In this document: positions 14,136 through 16,747 of the stretch, one piece after another
Layout: every line of letters starts with the position of its first letter
How positions within the stretch are numbered: position 1 is the stretch's first letter
Source of the DNA: Pseudomonadota bacterium
GTDB lineage: Bacteria; Pseudomonadota; Gammaproteobacteria; Burkholderiales; Sulfuriferulaceae
Direction: 5' to 3'
DNA length: 16,747 nt
Assembly (NCBI GenBank): GCA_021794855.1
Contig: JAJYPZ010000002.1
Span: forward strand, 1-16,747
Program-made: the position numbers and the translations under genes
The notes under the pieces: generated by a model
The model's database searches: none
What the model saw: only the letters and a program-made list of their open reading frames with translations
What the model was told of the DNA's origin: nothing

Positions 14136-14735
14136 TCAGAGTATCAATATTTCGACAACTCTGTTCCTTTGCTCTTCGACATTCGGCGCAGTGGGAACAA
14201 GCAGGTTTTTAGCGCCAAAATACTGCACATTGATAACATCGAGAACGGATAGTCGGGACCTGAGAATTCTTTCAACCGCCTGGGCCCGACGCAACGAAAG
14301 CTTATCGTTGAAATTATCCCGACCTGTCGTATCGGTGTGTCCGATCAGAGTTATCTCCGTTGGCAATCGCGCTTTTATGCGTTCGATCAATTCCGGAATC
14401 TTTAACAAAGATGCATGCACCAGCTCTGTCGAACCTGATTTAAAGTACAGCATGAAACTCGTCGAGGGCTGAGGTTCGGCCTGCAATAAACTTCGATATT
14501 CACGGGAAATACGGGTATTCGCCAGCGGCGCAGTCAGTGCCAGTGTTGATGCGCCCGGTTTTAATACTGCGCTTTCATAAGCATGGTCGATCAGCCGGTA
14601 ATCGCTATCGGTTTTGACAGTGATGGCTCCTACTTTACCGCTTTGATCCGGCAGCAGTATCCATGTCGTTTCGGCAGAACAACCTGCCAGCATCGCTACC
14701 AAAAATAGAACACAAACCCTTATAAAACCTTTCAT
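14136..14735 (-). CDS. OmpA-family peptidoglycan-associated lipoprotein
   Basis: Lipoprotein of 199 residues. The signal ends in lipobox MLAGC with C19 lipidated. Residues about 25-85 are a region of unknown fold, and about 93-199 are an OmpA C-terminal domain: FMLYFKSGSTEL, GHTDTTGRDNFNDKLSLRRAQAV at about 132-154 and QRNRVVEI near the end. These are the peptidoglycan-binding signatures. It would anchor in the outer membrane and hold peptidoglycan, next to the periplasmic FecR protein and the CHASE2 sensor encoded beside it. It begins 8 bp after the fecR-domain stop, with a weak GTGGGA ribosome site, suggesting translational coupling. Confidence 0.9.
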   Translation of the reverse strand: MKGFIRVCVLFLVAMLAGCSAETTWILLPDQSGKVGAITVKTDSDYRLIDHAYESAVLKPGASTLALTAPLANTRISREYRSLLQAEPQPSTSFMLYFKSGSTELVHASLLKIPELIERIKARLPTEITLIGHTDTTGRDNFNDKLSLRRAQAVERILRSRLSVLDVINVQYFGAKNLLVPTAPNVEEQRNRVVEILIL

Positions 14736-14743
14736 TGTCCCAC

Positions 14744-15184
14744 TTATTCGACCTTGACGATAAAGCGTGTGCCGCGCACGCCTACTGTTGCTCTGGGCGT
14801 ATTTATGCTGACGGATTGGGGCGAGATCTTGCCGATTTTACCGGAAGAATAAATCGCCGATCCGTTTTTCAGATAAACCGAAAAAGCATATTTCGCGTCC
14901 TCCGGCTGGAATATATATTGATTGACCTTGATTTCGGTCGATGAGCCTACCGTCAGTTGAGTTCCATCCCGGAAAACGATACCTGCGGTGGAATCCGGAC
15001 CGGACTGGATCTTGTCCAATCGTAGAAGTTGTGTACCTGCTACCGGCACGAGCGTTTTGTCATCGCGGATTATTCTGATATCGCCCGTTACATTTTTGAA
15101 AATCGCAATATGGTCGTTTTGCGCCCGCGCTGTTTGTGTAAGACCAAGCAACAGAATAAAAAACAATACCAGAATATTTCTCAT
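14744..15184 (-). CDS. Periplasmic FecR-domain protein
   Basis: Secreted protein of 146 residues from the preferred start. A Sec signal (MRNILVLFFILLLGLTQTARA, cleavage before QNDH) is followed by a FecR domain: VTGDIRIIRDDKTLVPVAGTQL, LDKIQSGPDSTAGIVFRDGT, LTVGSSTEI, and the ending INTPRATVGVRGTRFIVKV. There is no anti-sigma domain or membrane helix, so this is not a FecR-type sigma regulator but the stand-alone periplasmic form seen next to CHASE2 proteins. The open frame extends to 15205, but those extra codons come from an adapter-like sequence, so the true start is the ATG at 15182-15184. No ribosome site is visible before it, which fits loss of the native upstream DNA. Confidence 0.87.
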   Translation of the reverse strand: MRNILVLFFILLLGLTQTARAQNDHIAIFKNVTGDIRIIRDDKTLVPVAGTQLLRLDKIQSGPDSTAGIVFRDGTQLTVGSSTEIKVNQYIFQPEDAKYAFSVYLKNGSAIYSSGKIGKISPQSVSINTPRATVGVRGTRFIVKVE

Positions 15185-15188
15185 TTTT

Positions 15189-15230
15189 AATGATACTGCG
15201 ATCACCGAGATCTACACTCTCTCCCTACAC
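15189..15230 (+). other. Illumina P5/TruSeq adapter-like sequence (probable assembly artefact)
   Basis: The 42 bases match the start of the Illumina universal adapter at 39 positions. Differences are G to T at adapter position 9, C to T at 14 and T to C at 33. The unbroken run CACCGAGATCTACACTCT lies at 15203-15220, and TCCCTACAC ends at 15230. After 15230 the match stops abruptly. It begins 4 bases upstream of the fecR start. Such a match is far beyond chance and is not a natural element known to me. Confidence 0.9.
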
Positions 15231-15292
15231 CTGAACAGATACTAGGACTATGAAAAAAGCTTGTCAATAAATAGCTGCACCGAAACTCCGTT

Positions 15293-16747
15293 TCAATATC
15301 CAGACAAAGTCGCCATAATCTGCGCTTTCAGTGTTTTGATCAGTGAGGCTTCTTCTGACGAGATGCCTTCTTCGGCGACGCAGGCCCGATCGGCATAGAT
15401 AAGCCCAACAACCTGTTTCTTGACCACTATCGGCAAAATAATAAAACTCGCGGCATCCGCCAGCAATACTTTGTGCCAATGAGGTATCAATGATTTGACC
15501 TTAGGTTCCCGCGCATCCGAAATCAGCACATCGACATCGTTTTTCATCGCCAGGCGAAACAGGTCATGTTCGCCATCTTCCGGAAAAACAAAACCCGCTT
15601 GTACTGTTTCGCTATCCTTGCCCAGAGAAATACGTGCCCGAAATTGTTTCGATTTTGCGTCTTTGATGCAGGCGGTAGCAAAACGAAACCCCATGCCATG
15701 ATATAAAGCTTCCAGCACCAGCATGATCAAGTCGTTGGTTTTACAACGTCCGGACGCTATCATTTCGCTGACATCCTGCACTCCTGCCAGCAACAAATGT
15801 CGCGCATTCATCGGCTTGCCGCTGGGATAGCGCTGTTTTTCCTCTGTGGCGTCGCGATCTTCCGTCAACAGCAGAAAATCGTCCAAGGCATTTTCCGTGT
15901 TTCGTTCCTCCGCCAACGCCATATCGTCGTCGGCTAATTCTACTGACATGGGACAGAGAGTATTAGTCAGTATCTGCGTTTCCTCGGCGACACGTTTCAT
16001 CAATTCCTGTAATGAATTATGGTTTAAGTCGAGAGCAGTGCCGTAACGGGCAAGCAGATTTCGCGTCATCAAACTGACGCTGACAGGAGTCGAATGAGAC
16101 AGCAAGACGGCCACATCCGAACTGAAACTGGCTACCTGTTGCAGCCAGTCCTGCCGATTGACAGCAATCCGGACGGAGGTTGCGGGCAAAGGCGACAACG
16201 CTTTGATGATGGTTACGGGAATTTGCCATTGACGCAGCACAGACTCCGCCAGACTATCGAAGCCGCAACCCAGAACCTGCATGGAAGCTTGCGCCGGCGA
16301 ACACGTTCCCGTTGCGCTCAATGCCATAATTTCATCGTAGGATGCTTCATCATGCATCAATACCAGCAATCTGCCCAGATTTTTAAACAATCCGACCACG
16401 GCGGCTTCTTCCGCGTCCTTGAAAGCGCTGTGGCGTGCCAGTTCTCGGCCTACGAGGCTTGCCCCGACTGCCTGCACCAATTCCTGACGAACCAGATGCG
16501 CCGATTTTCCTGTCAAACCTTCGACCAGTAACATAGTTAGCGCAATGGTCTTGACTGCATCGAATCCGAGCAAAAAAATCGCTTTGGAAATCGTGGTTAC
16601 CGGCGTTCCGGAAGCGGTGCGATAAGCAGCCGTATTCGCAACGCACAAGATTTTTTGAGTGAGCGCCATATCCGAAAGAATAAAATGCGCCAGACCCTGT
16701 ACCGCTTCATGACTGGACATAGCGATCTGCACGACTTGAGAAACAGA
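15293..16747 (-). CDS. HDOD-GAF signalling protein, 5' end beyond the window
   Basis: Cytoplasmic protein, at least 484 residues; the frame is open to the window edge, and the residues before the GTG at 16730-16732 (SVSQV) continue the usual HDOD start, so the true start is outside. Numbered from that GTG, the HDOD domain spans about 1-205: LSDMALTQKILCVANTAAY, ISKAIFLLGFDAVKTIAL. HDOD domains lack the metal-binding HD pair of HD-GYP enzymes; here the corresponding segment reads GLFKNLGRL (114-122), as expected for a non-catalytic scaffold. An acidic linker (about 260-305) leads to a GAF domain at about 320-475, ending in FIILPIVVKKQVVGLIYADRA. A role as a signal-binding scaffold is likely; its ligand and partners are unknown. 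Whether it is truly adjacent to fecR is uncertain because of the adapter sequence. Confidence 0.87.
   Translation of the reverse strand, partial: SVSQVVQIAMSSHEAVQGLAHFILSDMALTQKILCVANTAAYRTASGTPVTTISKAIFLLGFDAVKTIALTMLLVEGLTGKSAHLVRQELVQAVGASLVGRELARHSAFKDAEEAAVVGLFKNLGRLLVLMHDEASYDEIMALSATGTCSPAQASMQVLGCGFDSLAESVLRQWQIPVTIIKALSPLPATSVRIAVNRQDWLQQVASFSSDVAVLLSHSTPVSVSLMTRNLLARYGTALDLNHNSLQELMKRVAEETQILTNTLCPMSVELADDDMALAEERNTENALDDFLLLTEDRDATEEKQRYPSGKPMNARHLLLAGVQDVSEMIASGRCKTNDLIMLVLEALYHGMGFRFATACIKDAKSKQFRARISLGKDSETVQAGFVFPEDGEHDLFRLAMKNDVDVLISDAREPKVKSLIPHWHKVLLADAASFIILPIVVKKQVVGLIYADRACVAEEGISSEEASLIKTLKAQIMATLSGY

Noticed and set aside
15185..15205. N-terminal extension of the FecR-domain protein (start at 15205)
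   Set aside because: These seven codons are translated mostly from the adapter-like sequence, and the Sec signal begins properly at the ATG at 15184.

Overview
This 16.7-kb window has moderate GC content and looks like the chromosome of a Gram-negative proteobacterium, most likely a gammaproteobacterium. The evidence is a ubiK-yifB (comM) pair, an outer-membrane beta-barrel porin, two outer-membrane-type lipoproteins, a KdpD/KdpE pair close to the enterobacterial form, and a sigma-54 promoter with NtrC-like sites. Genus cannot be fixed from the sequence. There are 14 protein genes. I see no rRNA, tRNA, CRISPR array, insertion sequence or prophage gene.

Layout. (1) 29-806, minus strand: two small unrecognised genes, a predicted three-helix membrane protein followed by a soluble winged-helix-like protein. 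(2) 1059-3876, minus strand: an apparent operon ubiK, yifB/comM, and a CCC1/VIT1 metal transporter with an N-terminal ferritin-like domain. (3) 3877-4290: a regulatory region with a strong sigma-54 promoter match and two NtrC-type sites 32 bp apart, driving the porin. (4) 4291-8985, plus strand: BBP2-like porin, then kdpD and kdpE, without kdpFABC in the window. (5) 9085-11311: a phospholipase-D/cardiolipin-synthase-like lipoprotein divergent from a four-helix membrane protein, with overlapping candidate promoters between them. (6) 11342-15184, minus strand: a compact run fecR-domain protein, OmpA-like lipoprotein, CHASE2/HD-GYP protein, and an SDR oxidoreductase. (7) 15293-16747, minus strand: an HDOD-GAF signalling protein that runs off the right edge.

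How they work together. The porin promoter is the clearest regulatory signal: it should be switched on under nitrogen limitation by RpoN and NtrC, and kdpDE begins 49 bp after the porin stop, so it may share that transcript. The fecR-ompA-CHASE2/HD-GYP run looks like an envelope-to-cytoplasm signalling module: a periplasmic FecR domain, a peptidoglycan-binding lipoprotein, and an inner-membrane sensor whose output is predicted c-di-GMP hydrolysis.

A caution about the assembly: 15189-15230 matches the Illumina P5/TruSeq universal adapter at 39 of 42 positions. It lies just upstream of the fecR start, where a promoter and ribosome binding site should be. The join between the HDOD gene and the fecR operon may therefore be artificial, and no biological conclusion should rest on that intergenic stretch.
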